NCBI RefSeq assembly: GCF_014055025.1
Contig: NZ_CP059571.1
Coordinates: forward strand, 620,001-684,000
DNA from: Neisseria bacilliformis
Lineage (GTDB): Bacteria; Pseudomonadota; Gammaproteobacteria; Burkholderiales; Neisseriaceae
Direction of reading: 5' to 3'
Length of the DNA: 64,000 nucleotides
Positions 25,810 through 34,233 of this stretch are shown piece after piece. The position numbers were made by a program, and so were the translations under genes. Position 1 is the stretch's first letter. Each line of letters starts with the position of its first letter. Under the pieces are notes generated by a model. That model saw only the letters and a program-made list of their open reading frames with translations. It was not told the origin of the DNA and ran no database searches.

Positions 25810-25817
25810 TCGCTAAG

Positions 25818-25907
25818 GTAGGGTGTGTGGCTTTGCCACGCACGCGGTTTGCGCGGGGAACGCGGGATTCGTTGCAAGACATAGAACGCGTGCGCCGCAC
25901 TCTGCCC
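25818..25907. repeat. Degenerate REPIN-like pair, GTGTGTGGC family
   Basis: The left end GTAGGGTGTGTGGCTTTGCCACGCACGCGG is intact. A decayed inverted partner (ACGCGTGCGCCGCACTCTGCCC) lies at 25887-25907. Intact relatives are at 37123-37227 and 44134-44242. Confidence 0.6.
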
Positions 25908-25915
25908 GAATATCA

Positions 25916-25951
25916 AAGGCCGTCTGAAAATATGCTTTTCAGACGGCCTCT
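25916..25951 (-). terminator. DUS-pair terminator after hisE
   Basis: AAAGGCCGTCTGAAAA and TTTTCAGACGGCCTC around TATGC, 14 bp past the hisE stop. Confidence 0.7.
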
Positions 25952-25964
25952 TGCCTTTGCGCGG

Positions 25965-26285
25965 CTATTCTTTGCGCGCCGCCTTTTCCGCCAGCCCCGA
26001 CAAGCCCTGCCGCCGCGCCAGCTCGTTCACCACATCTTCCGCCCGCAGGCCGTGCGCGGCCAGCAGCACCATGCAGTGAAACCACAAATCGGCCACTTCA
26101 TAGGTCAGGTGCGCCTTGTCGCCGTCCTTCGCCGCCATCAGCACCTCGCCCGCCTCTTCGATTACCTTTTTCAGGATTTTGTCGCTGCCCTTGGCAAAAA
26201 GCTGCGCCACATACGAAGCCTCCGGGTCTGCACTCTTGCGCGAGTCGATAACGTCTTGTACTGCTTTTAGAATATCCGTGTTCAT
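25965..26285 (-). CDS. hisE: Phosphoribosyl-ATP pyrophosphatase
   Basis: Second step of histidine biosynthesis: hydrolyses phosphoribosyl-ATP to phosphoribosyl-AMP and pyrophosphate. The 106-residue helical MazG-fold protein has the family core [31 protein letters not shown] and the acidic metal-binding segment [14 protein letters not shown]. It is a separate gene here, not the HisIE fusion. It is directly downstream of hisI with a DUS pair in the 84-bp gap. No other his genes are in the window. Confidence 0.92.
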   Translation of the reverse strand: MNTDILKAVQDVIDSRKSADPEASYVAQLFAKGSDKILKKVIEEAGEVLMAAKDGDKAHLTYEVADLWFHCMVLLAAHGLRAEDVVNELARRQGLSGLAEKAARKE

Positions 26286-26315
26286 TGTGTTTTGCTCCTG
26301 TGGTGAAACCGTATT

Positions 26316-26361
26316 TGAGGCCGTCTGAAAGCCTGTTTTCCGGTTTTCAGACGGCCTGTTT
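26316..26361 (-). terminator. DUS pair in the hisI-hisE gap
   Basis: GAGGCCGTCTGAAA and TTTCAGACGGCCTG around GCCTGTTTTCCGGT. The hairpin lies between two genes that act in consecutive steps, so it may lower hisE expression relative to hisI. Regulation is inferred. Confidence 0.55.
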
Positions 26362-26369
26362 CCAATTAT

Positions 26370-26777
26370 TTACCGCGCCTGCCCGTGCGTTTTGCCGTAA
26401 ATCTCCGCTTCGTCTTTCAACACCGCGTCGGCAATCTGCCAGCGGCCGTCGCGCCACACCTTATAAAAGCAGCTCTGCCGCCCCGTGTGGCAGGCGATGC
26501 CGCCGTTTTGTTCGATGCGCATCACCACCGCGTCGCCGTCGCAGTCCAGCCGCAGCTCGCGCACTTTCTGCGTGTGGCCGGATTCTTCGCCCTTCATCCA
26601 CTGTTTGCGCCGCGAGCGGCTGTAATAGTGCGCGTAGCCCGTCGCGGCGGTTTGCGCCAGGGCTTCGGCGTTCATCCACGCCACCATCAGCACCCGGCCG
26701 CTCTGCCAGTCCTGCGCCACCGCGCACACCAATCCGTTTGCGTCAAACTTCACGCCCTGCAACACTGCCTCGTCCAT
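26370..26777 (-). CDS. hisI: Phosphoribosyl-AMP cyclohydrolase
   Basis: Third step of histidine biosynthesis, opening the purine ring of phosphoribosyl-AMP. The 135-residue product carries the zinc/magnesium site set: [16 protein letters not shown] (acidic metal ligands and Cys) and [15 protein letters not shown] (Cys ligands). The central [20 protein letters not shown] substrate loop is present. The ATG at 26775-26777 is chosen, and a longer frame that runs back through a DUS has no family similarity. Confidence 0.93.
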   Translation of the reverse strand: MDEAVLQGVKFDANGLVCAVAQDWQSGRVLMVAWMNAEALAQTAATGYAHYYSRSRRKQWMKGEESGHTQKVRELRLDCDGDAVVMRIEQNGGIACHTGRQSCFYKVWRDGRWQIADAVLKDEAEIYGKTHGQAR

Positions 26778-26937
26778 TGCGCCTCCCGTTGTTTTCAGAC
26801 GGCCTCTCGCCCTCTGCGCCGAAAAAGCGCGATTTTCGCATTCTTCGCGCGGCAACACCAAATGCAAAACCTTGACCCGTCTCCTTTGCGCAGGCGTATA
26901 GTTACGCCTCCGAGCAACAACGCAAAAGGAAAAAACC

Positions 26938-27147
26938 ATGGAAACCGTAACCCTCAACATCGGCGGCATGACCTGCGGCGGCTGCGTCAAAAGCGTAACC
27001 CGCATTTTGGAAGGCGCGGACGGCGTCAAATCCGTGCAGGTGAGCCTGGACGAGAAAAAAGCCGTCGTCTCCTACGACCCCGCCGCCACCTCGCCCGCCG
27101 CCCTGGCCGAAGCAGTGGAAGACGGCGGCTACGACGCCTCGTTCTGA
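26938..27147 (+). CDS. Heavy-metal-associated (CopZ-like) copper chaperone
   Basis: A 69-residue single HMA domain with the metal-binding motif GMTCGGC (Cys13, Cys16) after the first strand, and the conserved [17 protein letters not shown] strand-turn. CopZ-like proteins bind Cu(I) and hand it to P-type ATPases or regulators. Neither is adjacent, but a predicted copper protein (pseudoazurin) lies 3.7 kb downstream. An AAAGGAAAAAACC site precedes the ATG. Confidence 0.85.
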   Translation: METVTLNIGGMTCGGCVKSVTRILEGADGVKSVQVSLDEKKAVVSYDPAATSPAALAEAVEDGGYDASF

Positions 27148-27168
27148 TGCTGTTTTGAAACACGGCAC

Positions 27169-27205
27169 AGGCCGTCTGAAAACGTGTTTTCAGACGGCCT
27201 TTTCA
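27169..27205 (+). terminator. DUS-pair terminator after copper chaperone gene
   Basis: AGGCCGTCTGAAAACG and TGTTTTCAGACGGCCTTTTC with a minimal loop and U-run. Confidence 0.75.
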
Positions 27206-27365
27206 TGCTGATTTTTGTAGGAAAATTTCGTTTTGTGCATAGCGGGCGGCTCGGGCGTAAATCCACCTGTTAACTTTTGTTTTATATTTTCCTTGAATTT
27301 TTGTTGATTTTAATATACATTAAAGAACGATAATTTTTCAAACAGCCCCTAAAAAAGGAAATTTA
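27206..27365 (+). promoter_or_regulatory. AT-rich promoter region of the fecB-like operon
   Basis: Markedly AT-rich leader. TTGAAT (27294-27299) with TATACA about 15 bp downstream is a weak promoter candidate. A convincing Fur box could not be found; best matches reach only about 9 of 14 positions. An AAAAAAGGAAATTTA site precedes the start codon. Confidence 0.4.
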
Positions 27366-28478
27366 ATGAAACGCCGCTTCTCCTCCCTCGCGCTGGCCGC
27401 CGCCCTGTCTCTGGGCGCGGCTTCTGTTTATGCCAAGCCCGTGCAGATTACCGACGTGGCCGGCCGCAAAGTAACCGCTGACCTGCCCGCCAAGCGCGTG
27501 GTGCTGGGCTTTTATTATCAGGACTACATGGCCGTGGGCGGCAAAAACGCACTGGATAATGTCGTGGGCTTCTCCAAAGCGGTGTGGTCGGATTGGGCAC
27601 CGGCAAGCTGGGCGGCGTTCAGCAAGGCCGTGCCGAAACTGAACCAGCTTGCCGACGTGGGCGAGGTGGAAGTGGGCACGTTCTCGGTGGAAAAAGTGCT
27701 GTCGCTGAAACCCGATCTGCTGGTATTGGCCGACTGGCAGTATCAGGCACTCGGCTCTGATCTCGACCGCATCACCAAAGCGGGCATTCCGATTATCGTG
27801 CTGGACTACAACGCGCAAACCGTCGCCAAACACGTCCAGTCCACCAAACTGCTCGGCGCGATCACCGGCCGGCAGCAGAAAGCCGACAAGCTCGCCGCCG
27901 ACTACAAACGCATTGTCGACAATATCCAAGCCCGCGTGAAAAAAGCCAATCTGCCCAAGCCCAAAGTGTATATCGAGTTTGGCAACAAAGGGCCGGCCGA
28001 ACACAGCGTAACCTTCGGCAAGAGCATGTGGGGCGCGATGATCAACCAGGTGGGCGGCAACAATATTTCCGCGCCGTTTGTCGAGTTTTACAGCCCTGTG
28101 AACCCTGAAAAAGTGCTGGCCGCCAAGCCCGATGTGATCATCATCACCGGCCGCGAAACCGAGCTGAAGAAAAACCCGAGCGCGATGGTCATGGGCTGGG
28201 GCATTTCCAAAGCCGAAGCCGAACAGCGTCTGGCGGGCTTTGCCAAACGCCCCGGCTGGGCAAACCTGCCTGCCGTCAAAAACAACCGTCTCTACGGCGC
28301 ATACCACGCCAATTCGCGCACGCTCTCCGACGGCGCGTCGGTGCAGTTTGTCGCCAAAGCGGTTTACCCCGAGCTGTTTAAAGACCTGAATCCTGAAAAA
28401 ACCTATATGGATTTCTACCGCCAGAATCTGCCGGTTGTTCCCAACGGCACGTTCTATCTGTATCCGAAAGGCAAGTAA
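27366..28478 (+). CDS. Periplasmic substrate-binding protein of a metal/siderophore ABC importer (FecB-like)
   Basis: A 370-residue secreted protein with a Sec signal peptide (MKRR, then a hydrophobic stretch ending near AASVYA at residue 23). It has the type III periplasmic-binding fold: VQITDVAGRKVTADLPAKRVV at the start of the mature protein, repeated lobes around SLKPDLLVLADWQYQAL and AAKPDVIIITGRETEL. No lipobox is seen, so it is probably free in the periplasm. It precedes a FecCD permease and an ATPase, so the set imports iron chelates, heme or a related cofactor. The substrate is not determinable. Confidence 0.85.
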   Translation: MKRRFSSLALAAALSLGAASVYAKPVQITDVAGRKVTADLPAKRVVLGFYYQDYMAVGGKNALDNVVGFSKAVWSDWAPASWAAFSKAVPKLNQLADVGEVEVGTFSVEKVLSLKPDLLVLADWQYQALGSDLDRITKAGIPIIVLDYNAQTVAKHVQSTKLLGAITGRQQKADKLAADYKRIVDNIQARVKKANLPKPKVYIEFGNKGPAEHSVTFGKSMWGAMINQVGGNNISAPFVEFYSPVNPEKVLAAKPDVIIITGRETELKKNPSAMVMGWGISKAEAEQRLAGFAKRPGWANLPAVKNNRLYGAYHANSRTLSDGASVQFVAKAVYPELFKDLNPEKTYMDFYRQNLPVVPNGTFYLYPKGK

Positions 28479-28501
28479 GGCCGTCTGAAAGCCGTGCATG
28501 G

Positions 28502-28573
28502 GCAGGTCGGGCATTCATGCCCGACTGACCGGCCGGCAACGTCAAAAATGTCGGGCATAAATGCCCGACCTAC
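28502..28573. repeat. REPIN-like pair, TCGGGCAT family, inside the ABC importer operon
   Basis: GCAGGTCGGGCATTCATGCCCGAC (foot mutated GTAG to GCAG) and an inverted ATGCCCGACCTAC end, 72 bp. It sits between the binding-protein and permease genes and could stabilise or attenuate the upstream message. Confidence 0.75.
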
Positions 28574-28607
28574 GTTTCTCATTTACCCACTTAATGAAAG
28601 CCACAAC

Positions 28608-29645
28608 ATGAATGATCCGGTTGTTGCCGAGATAGTGAAAAACCAGCGTGCGCTCGAGCGCAAACGCTGGTTCGTTGTTTTGTCGTTTCTGATTATCTGC
28701 GTATTCAGCTTTGTGTTCGACATCGCCACCGGCCCCGCGATGCTGCCCGTGTCCGACGTGGTGAAATCGCTGCTGGACATGGCCGGCGCGGACGAGATGA
28801 ACCGCGTGATTGTTTACGATCTGCGCCTGCCGATGGCCGTGATGGCTCTGGTAACGGGCGCGGCTTTGGGCGTGGGCGGCGCGGAAATCCAAACCCTGCT
28901 CAACAACCCGATGGCCAGCCCCTACACGCTCGGGCTGGCGGCGGCGGCGGGCTTGGGCGCGTCGGTCGTGATTGCGTTTGGCGGTTTCGGCCTGCCCGAA
29001 GCCTTTGCCGTGCCCGTGGGCGCGTTTGTGATGACCATGATTGCTTCGGGCATTCTGTTTCTGTTTGCCTCGGCCAAGCGGTTTAACTCGGCCATGCTGG
29101 TGCTGGTAGGGATTGCGCTGCTGTTTCTCTTCCAATCGATTCTGTCGCTGATCCAATTTATCGCCGCGCCCGAAATCTCGCAGCAGATTTTGTTCTGGCT
29201 GTTCGGCAGCCTCACCAAAGCCAACTGGACAAGCGTGATCGTTACCGCCGCCGTAACCGCCGTGTGCGTGTTTCTGCTCTCGTTCGATATGTGGAAACTC
29301 ACCGCGCTGCGCTTGGGCGAAGAGCGCGCCAACGGCTTGGGCATCAATTTGCAGATGCTGCGCCTGAAAACGCTGATTCTCGTGGCCGTGATGACCGCCA
29401 CCGCCATCAGCTTTGTCGGCGTGATCGGCTTTATCGGCCTCGTTGCGCCGCACGTCGCCCGTATTCTCTTGGGCGAAGACCAACGCTTTTTCCTGCCCGG
29501 CGCGATGCTGGCGGGCGCGGCATTTCTGTCGGTGGCCAGCGTGCTCTCGAAAGTGATCATCCCCGGCGCACTGTTTCCCGTGGGCATCGTTACGTCTTTC
29601 GTGGGCGTGCCGTTCTTCTTCTGGATTGTGTTGACCAAACGATAA
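28608..29645 (+). CDS. FecCD-family ABC permease
   Basis: A 345-residue inner-membrane permease of the FecCD/BtuC type with about ten hydrophobic helices. Characteristic pieces are LRLPMAVMALVTGAALGVGGAEIQTLLNNPMASPYTLGL near the N-terminus and IGFIGLVAPHVARILLG, the EAA-like ATPase contact loop. The ATG at 28608 is chosen because the upstream frame only translates REPIN sequence. A single permease implies a homodimer. It works with the flanking binding protein and ATPase. Confidence 0.85.
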   Translation: MNDPVVAEIVKNQRALERKRWFVVLSFLIICVFSFVFDIATGPAMLPVSDVVKSLLDMAGADEMNRVIVYDLRLPMAVMALVTGAALGVGGAEIQTLLNNPMASPYTLGLAAAAGLGASVVIAFGGFGLPEAFAVPVGAFVMTMIASGILFLFASAKRFNSAMLVLVGIALLFLFQSILSLIQFIAAPEISQQILFWLFGSLTKANWTSVIVTAAVTAVCVFLLSFDMWKLTALRLGEERANGLGINLQMLRLKTLILVAVMTATAISFVGVIGFIGLVAPHVARILLGEDQRFFLPGAMLAGAAFLSVASVLSKVIIPGALFPVGIVTSFVGVPFFFWIVLTKR

Positions 29646-29658
29646 GGCCGTCTGAAAA

Positions 29659-30441
29659 ATGTTGAAACTTGAAAACGTACACATCAAACGCGGCGACTAC
29701 ACCGTGGCCGACAACATCAGCCTCACGCTTGAAAACGGCAAAGTCTATTCCATACTCGGCCCCAACGGCACGGGCAAATCCTCGCTGATGAAAACCGTGT
29801 TCGGCGAAGTGGCGCACACCGGCCGCATCAGCTACGGCGACGAAGTGTTGAGCAAAATCCACCTTCAACACTGGCGCAAACGCATAGGCTACATGCCGCA
29901 GGACACCGCCGCCGAAGCCTCGCTCACCGCGCTCGAAGTCGTGCTGCTCGGGCGCATGGACGCGCTGCATATGCACGTGGGCGACGAACTTCTGCACGAA
30001 GCCGCAGGCATCATGGCCGAACTCGGTATCGGCCATCTGGCGCACCGCGACGTGATGCGCCTGAGCGGCGGCCAACGCCAGCTTGTGATGTTTGCCCAAG
30101 TGATGCTGCGCCGCCCCGAAATCCTCATGCTCGACGAACCCGTGAGCGCGCTCGATATGCACCACCAGCTCAACCTCTTGGAGCGCGTGGCCGCCTACAC
30201 CCGCGAACACAATCTCGTTACCCTGATGGTGCTGCACGACCTGAGCCTCGCCGCCCAATTCTGCGACAGCGTGATTCTGCTGGGCGGCGGCAAAGTGCAG
30301 GCCGAAGGCCGCCCGCAGGAAGTATTGAACGCCGAACTCATCGGCAATCTCTACAAAGTGGACATCGAACTGCTCTACGACAGCCACGGCCTGCCCGTAA
30401 TCCGCCCCATGCGGCGCAAACGCGAAACAGAGGCCGTCTGA
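29659..30441 (+). CDS. ABC importer ATPase (FecE/BtuD-like)
   Basis: The 260-residue ATPase of the metal/siderophore importer. It has Walker A GPNGTGKSS (about residues 35-43), Q-loop MPQDTAAEA, signature LSGGQRQLVMFAQ, Walker B ILMLDEPVSALD and switch His in VLHDLSL. A DUS lies in the 13-bp gap after the permease gene, and the ribosome-binding site is poor. The C-terminal end TEAV is read from a DUS. Confidence 0.88.
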   Translation: MLKLENVHIKRGDYTVADNISLTLENGKVYSILGPNGTGKSSLMKTVFGEVAHTGRISYGDEVLSKIHLQHWRKRIGYMPQDTAAEASLTALEVVLLGRMDALHMHVGDELLHEAAGIMAELGIGHLAHRDVMRLSGGQRQLVMFAQVMLRRPEILMLDEPVSALDMHHQLNLLERVAAYTREHNLVTLMVLHDLSLAAQFCDSVILLGGGKVQAEGRPQEVLNAELIGNLYKVDIELLYDSHGLPVIRPMRRKRETEAV

Positions 30442-30446
30442 AAACC

Positions 30447-30565
30447 GTAGAGTGTGCGGCTCTGCCACGCACGCGGTTTGGTTTGAAGACAGAACCCGTA
30501 GGGTGGGTCTCGACCCACCACTTTCCCAATCGGCAACTTTTTTGGCGGGCCAAGACCCACCCTAC
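30447..30565. repeat. REP-like hairpin plus GGGTGGGT-family REPIN-like pair
   Basis: GTAGAGTGTGCGGCTCTGCCACGCACGCGG at 30447-30476 is a single GTGTGTGGC-family end. It is followed by a GTAGGGTGGGTCTCGACCCACC hairpin (30498-30519) with an inverted partner, AAGACCCACCCTAC, ending at 30565. Two families are therefore juxtaposed. Confidence 0.7.
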
Positions 30566-30651
30566 CAAACCGCCCCGCCGTTTCAGACGACCTCGGCGAA
30601 AATTGAAATCTAAACCCCGTTTACAACGCTTAAACCCCGAAAGGAAACCCC

Positions 30652-31083
30652 ATGAAAAAAACCCTCCTCGCCCTCATGCTCGCCGCCTCCGCAGGCGCAT
30701 TTGCCGCCAACCACGAAGTCAAAATGCTCGATACCGGCAAAGACGGCGGCATGGTCTTCGAGCCAGGCTACGTCAAAGCCCAGCCCGGCGACACCGTAAC
30801 CTTCAAAGCCGTCAACAGCGGCCACTGGGTGCAGAGCAAAGCCCTGCCCGACGGTGCGGCCGACTTTCTGTCCGAAGACGGCAAAGACTTCACCCTCAAA
30901 CTCGACAAAGAAGGCGTGTATGTTTACGTGTGCCCGCCGCACCGCATGATGAACATGAGCGGCGTGATTCAGGTCGGCAAGCCCGTCAACAAAGCCAAAG
31001 CGCAGGCCGTGGCCGACGAACTCGAAAAACGCGCCATGCAGAACAAAGGCCGTCTGAAAAAATACATGGAACAGGTGAAATAA
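30652..31083 (+). CDS. Pseudoazurin (periplasmic type 1 copper protein)
   Basis: A 143-residue cupredoxin with a signal peptide (MKKTLLALMLAASAGAFAA). The type 1 copper ligands are visible: His58 in NSGHWVQS, then Cys94-x2-His97-x4-Met102 in YVCPPHRMMNM. Pseudoazurins carry electrons in the periplasm to copper nitrite reductase or nitrous-oxide reductase, or from the bc1 complex. A DUS near the C-terminus encodes GRLK. No denitrification gene is adjacent. An AAAGGAAACCCC site precedes the ATG. Confidence 0.85.
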   Translation: MKKTLLALMLAASAGAFAANHEVKMLDTGKDGGMVFEPGYVKAQPGDTVTFKAVNSGHWVQSKALPDGAADFLSEDGKDFTLKLDKEGVYVYVCPPHRMMNMSGVIQVGKPVNKAKAQAVADELEKRAMQNKGRLKKYMEQVK

Positions 31084-31368
31084 GCCCCCCACCCTACCCC
31101 TCCCCCGCAAGCTGGGGGAGGGAATACGCCGTGCAAACCCGAAAGGTCGTCTGAAACCCCAAAACCGCCCGCCCCGCCGTTATTCCCGCCCAGCCGTCGT
31201 CATTCCCGCGCAGGCGGAAATCTGGGCGAAAGACAGGCAAAGGTTTGATTCTGCAAAAATTGTCGAAGCCCAAACAAGATTCCCGCCTGCGCGGGAATGA
31301 CGGCAAAATTTGTCGGCAAACCCTTTCAGACGACCTATCCCCGCCGACGCAATCCCAAAAAAACCGCC
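31084..31368. repeat. Spacer with GC-rich end, dRS3-like pair and mucosa-type DUS
   Basis: One end of the GC-rich element (31085-31123), a GGTCGTCTGAA word near 31144, a dRS3-like pair at 31198-31222 and 31278-31303, and TTTCAGACGACC near 31324. No gene is supported. Confidence 0.7.
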
Positions 31369-32199
31369 ATGCTCGCCATCACCACCTGCCAAACCTATCC
31401 CGACCCGCCGCCAAACCTGCTGCCGCTGGCGCAAATCCTTACCCGCAACGGCCTCCCCGCCCGCTTCGATGCTTGGCAAAACCGTCCGAGCGAGCCGTTT
31501 GTCCTGCCGCTGTGCGCGTGGGACTACGCCGCCTATCCGACGGCGTTCGCGCAATGGATACGCGAATCCGCCGAGAGCGGGCAGCAGTTTGCCAACCCGC
31601 CCGAAATCATGTTGTGGAACATGAACAAAACCTATCTTTGCGACTTGGCCAAACGCGGTGCGGATGTGATTCCGAGCGTGCATACGTCGTCTGAAAGCGA
31701 AAACATCCGCCGCACCATGCGGGAAAACGGCTGGCATGAAGCCGTCGTCAAACCCGCAATCGGCCAGAGCGGCGGCGGCGTGGTGCGCGTGCGCGAAGGC
31801 GAAATGTTTGAAATTGGACACGCGCCGCAGGGCGTAATCGTGCAGCCCTATATCCGCGACATCGAAACGGCGGGCGAAACCTCGCTGGTGTTTTTCGGCG
31901 GCACATTCAGCCACGCCGTGCGCCGACAGCCGCCGCAGGGCGAATGGCGTGCCAATTCCGCCTACGGCGTAGCAATCCTGCCCGAGAGGCCGTCTGAAAC
32001 CATCATCGCCGCCGCCCGCAGCGTGTTGGATTTGCTGCCCGGCATCCCCGCCTACGCCCGCGCGGACGGCACGATTGTCGGCGACAAGCTGCTGCTGAAC
32101 GAGCTCGAACTCATCGAACCCGCGCTCTACCTGCACACGGCAGAGAGCGCGGCGGAACGGTTTGCCGAAGTGTTGACCGCATGGATTGAGGCCGTCTGA
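31369..32199 (+). CDS. ATP-grasp family enzyme (DcsG/RimK-like), substrate unknown
   Basis: A 276-residue ATP-grasp-fold protein. Features resemble the DcsG-like branch: LCAWDYAAYPTAFAQWIR, then FANPPEIMLWNMNKTYL, then the nucleotide lysine region EAVVKPAIGQSGGGVVRV, GVIVQPYIRDIETAGETSLVFFGG, and DGTIVGDKLLLNELELIEPALYL with the metal-binding Glu/Asn. DcsG cyclises O-ureido-serine; other members make amide bonds. The start ATG at 31369 removes DUS- and dRS3-derived residues from the upstream frame. A DUS is in frame as ERPSETI. No partner gene is adjacent. Confidence 0.65.
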   Translation: MLAITTCQTYPDPPPNLLPLAQILTRNGLPARFDAWQNRPSEPFVLPLCAWDYAAYPTAFAQWIRESAESGQQFANPPEIMLWNMNKTYLCDLAKRGADVIPSVHTSSESENIRRTMRENGWHEAVVKPAIGQSGGGVVRVREGEMFEIGHAPQGVIVQPYIRDIETAGETSLVFFGGTFSHAVRRQPPQGEWRANSAYGVAILPERPSETIIAAARSVLDLLPGIPAYARADGTIVGDKLLLNELELIEPALYLHTAESAAERFAEVLTAWIEAV

Positions 32200-32220
32200 A
32201 AACGTTTTTCAGACGGCCTC
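32189..32220 (+). terminator. DUS-pair terminator after ATP-grasp gene
   Basis: GAGGCCGTCTGAAAACG and TTTTTCAGACGGCCTC with a very short loop. The first arm overlaps the end of the coding sequence (EAV, stop). Confidence 0.7.
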
Positions 32221-32391
32221 AATCCGCCGTTTTACCCGCGCCGCCGCCATATCCGGCATACAGAAAGGCCGTCTGAAAGCGTTTTCGGCTGCGCGTTCAG
32301 ACGGCCTCTATGCCGACACGGAACAAACACGCCTCCTCCATTCCCGACTATAATCGCCGCGCTTTTTCCGTCTGCCACGCCAACCGCCGCC

Positions 32392-32904
32392 ATGAAAAAA
32401 ACCGTCCTCGCCGCCCTGCTGCTCACCCCCGCCTTTGCCGCCGCCGCCCCGCTGCCCGAAGCCGTGGCGCACGAGTTGGAAACCCTCGCCTACGTCTGCC
32501 GCCTCTCCGGCGGCCGCCCCTACGGCTTCCGCCACGCCGTAGAGCAGGCCGACCTCAACGGCGACGGCATCGACGACTATGTGGTGGACGACGGCGAGCT
32601 GCAATGCTACGGCGGCAGCGGCATCTTCGGCAGCAGGCAGGGCGGCGGCGTGAGCGTGTTTGTCGGCCGAGCAGGCGGCGGCGCGGAAAAATCCTTTTTC
32701 CACGGCGCGTTCGGCTCGCGCATCGACTACACCGGCAGACACGCCACCGCCTATCTGGGCGTGGCCGGCGCGCTGTGCGGCCAGCGGCGCGAAGACGAAG
32801 AACGCTACGGCTACGAAAAATGCAGCCGCCCGCTCAAATGGAACGCGCAGGCGCGGCGGTTTGAAATCGACACCACGGTCAAACGCCCCGTGTGGTACAG
32901 ATAA
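32392..32904 (+). CDS. Secreted protein with EF-hand-like calcium loop
   Basis: A 170-residue protein with a Sec signal peptide (MKKTVLAALLLTPAFAAAA). Early in the mature part is an EF-hand-like loop, DLNGDGIDD at residues 54-62, as in dockerin and FG-GAP-type calcium sites. Four cysteines (for example YVCRL, ELQCYGG, ALCGQ, YEKCS) could form two disulfides. Such small periplasmic proteins are common hypotheticals. No precise family is recognised. Confidence 0.6.
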   Translation: MKKTVLAALLLTPAFAAAAPLPEAVAHELETLAYVCRLSGGRPYGFRHAVEQADLNGDGIDDYVVDDGELQCYGGSGIFGSRQGGGVSVFVGRAGGGAEKSFFHGAFGSRIDYTGRHATAYLGVAGALCGQRREDEERYGYEKCSRPLKWNAQARRFEIDTTVKRPVWYR

Positions 32905-32911
32905 ACCCGAA

Positions 32912-32948
32912 AAGGCCGTCTGAAAACCGCGTTTTTCAGACGGCCTCA
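32912..32948 (+). terminator. DUS-pair terminator
   Basis: AAAAGGCCGTCTGAAAACCGCG and TTTTTCAGACGGCCTCAA. Ends the secreted-protein gene. Confidence 0.7.
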
Positions 32949-33028
32949 AACTTTGCCCGAATGCCATTCGGATGCGTTTGCCCGATTCGGCGCAGCTTGT
33001 GCAAACGCCCTGAAAAGCCGCGCTTTTA

Positions 33029-33037
33029 TGCTACAAT
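33029..33037 (+). promoter_or_regulatory. Extended -10 promoter of ychF
   Basis: TGCTACAAT (TGn plus TACAAT) lies 34 bp before the ychF ATG. The -35 region is not consensus, which extended -10 promoters tolerate. Confidence 0.55.
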
Positions 33038-33070
33038 CGTGCGTTAAATTTTCTTTACGGAATCCCACCC

Positions 33071-34162
33071 ATGAGCTTGAAATGCGGCATCGTCGGCCTG
33101 CCCAACGTCGGCAAATCCACCCTATTTAACGCGCTCACCCAGTCGGGCATCGAAGCGGCCAACTATCCCTTCTGCACCATCGAGCCGAACGTCGGCATCG
33201 TGGAAGTGCCCGACCCGCGCATGGCCGCGCTGGCGAAAATCGTCAACCCGCAGAAAATGCAGCCCGCGATTGTGGAATTTGTGGACATCGCAGGCTTGGT
33301 GGCCGGCGCGAGCAAGGGCGAGGGCTTGGGCAACCAGTTTCTCGCCAACATCCGTGAAACCGATGCGATTGTGAATGTCGTGCGCTGTTTCGACGATGAA
33401 AACATCGTGCACGTCGCGGGCAAAGTCGATCCCATCGCCGACATCGAAACCATCGGCACCGAGCTGGCTCTGGCCGACTTGGCGAGCGTGGAAAAAGCCA
33501 TCGTGCGCGAGGGCAAACGCGCCAAATCGGGCGACAAAGACGCGCAAAAGCTGGTCGCCCTGCTCGAAAGCCTGCTGCCGCACTTGAACGAAGGCAAACC
33601 CGTGCGCTCCTTCGGCCTCGATGCCGAACAAACCGCGCTGCTGCGCCCGCTGTTTTTGTTAACCGTGAAACCCGCGATGTATGTCGCCAACGTGGCCGAA
33701 GACGGCTTTGACAACAACCCGCACTTGGCACGCCTGCAAGAATTGGCCGCCAAAGAAAACGCCCCCGTCGTCGCCCTCTGCGCCGCGATGGAAAGCGAAA
33801 TCGCCGAACTCGAAGACGAAGAAAAAGCCGAATTCCTCGCCGAAATGGGCTTGGAAGAGCCGGGGCTGAACCGCCTGGTCCGCGCAGGCTACGACCTGTT
33901 GGGGCTGCAAACCTACTTCACGGCGGGCGTGAAAGAAGTACGCGCGTGGACCATCCATAAAGGCGACACCGCCCCGCAGGCCGCTGGCGTCATCCACACC
34001 GATTTCGAGCGCGGCTTCATCCGCGCCCAAGTGATCGCCTACGAAGATTTCGTTGCCCTCGGCGGCGAAGCCAAAGCCAAAGAAGCGGGCAAAATGCGCG
34101 TGGAAGGCAAGGAATATGTGGTGCAGGACGGCGATGTGATGCATTTCCTGTTCAACGTGTAA
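33071..34162 (+). CDS. ychF: Redox-regulated OBG-family ATPase YchF
   Basis: A 363-residue universally conserved P-loop ATPase of the OBG family. It prefers ATP over GTP, associates with ribosomes and is linked to oxidative-stress responses. It has the P-loop GLPNVGKST (residues 8-16), the G3 [18 protein letters not shown], a helical coiled-coil insertion and the C-terminal TGS-type domain ([29 protein letters not shown]). Length and start ([14 protein letters not shown]) are typical. Confidence 0.95.
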   Translation: MSLKCGIVGLPNVGKSTLFNALTQSGIEAANYPFCTIEPNVGIVEVPDPRMAALAKIVNPQKMQPAIVEFVDIAGLVAGASKGEGLGNQFLANIRETDAIVNVVRCFDDENIVHVAGKVDPIADIETIGTELALADLASVEKAIVREGKRAKSGDKDAQKLVALLESLLPHLNEGKPVRSFGLDAEQTALLRPLFLLTVKPAMYVANVAEDGFDNNPHLARLQELAAKENAPVVALCAAMESEIAELEDEEKAEFLAEMGLEEPGLNRLVRAGYDLLGLQTYFTAGVKEVRAWTIHKGDTAPQAAGVIHTDFERGFIRAQVIAYEDFVALGGEAKAKEAGKMRVEGKEYVVQDGDVMHFLFNV

Positions 34163-34172
34163 ACAGCAAGGC

Positions 34173-34205
34173 AGAGGCCGTCTGAAAACCTTTTCAGACG
34201 GCCTC
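34173..34205 (+). terminator. DUS-pair terminator after ychF
   Basis: AGAGGCCGTCTGAAAACC and TTTTCAGACGGCCTC with almost no loop. Confidence 0.7.
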
Positions 34206-34233
34206 AAAACGAGTTTCAAAAAGGATATACGCC

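Noticed and set aside
26370-27029. Longer HisI with an 84-residue N-terminal extension
   Set aside because: The extension runs through a DUS and the promoter region of the copper chaperone gene; family members start near the chosen ATG.
27206-27365. Fur box in front of the FecB-like gene
   Set aside because: Expected for an iron importer, but the best 7-1-7 matches reach only about 9 of 14 positions, no better than other AT-rich stretches.
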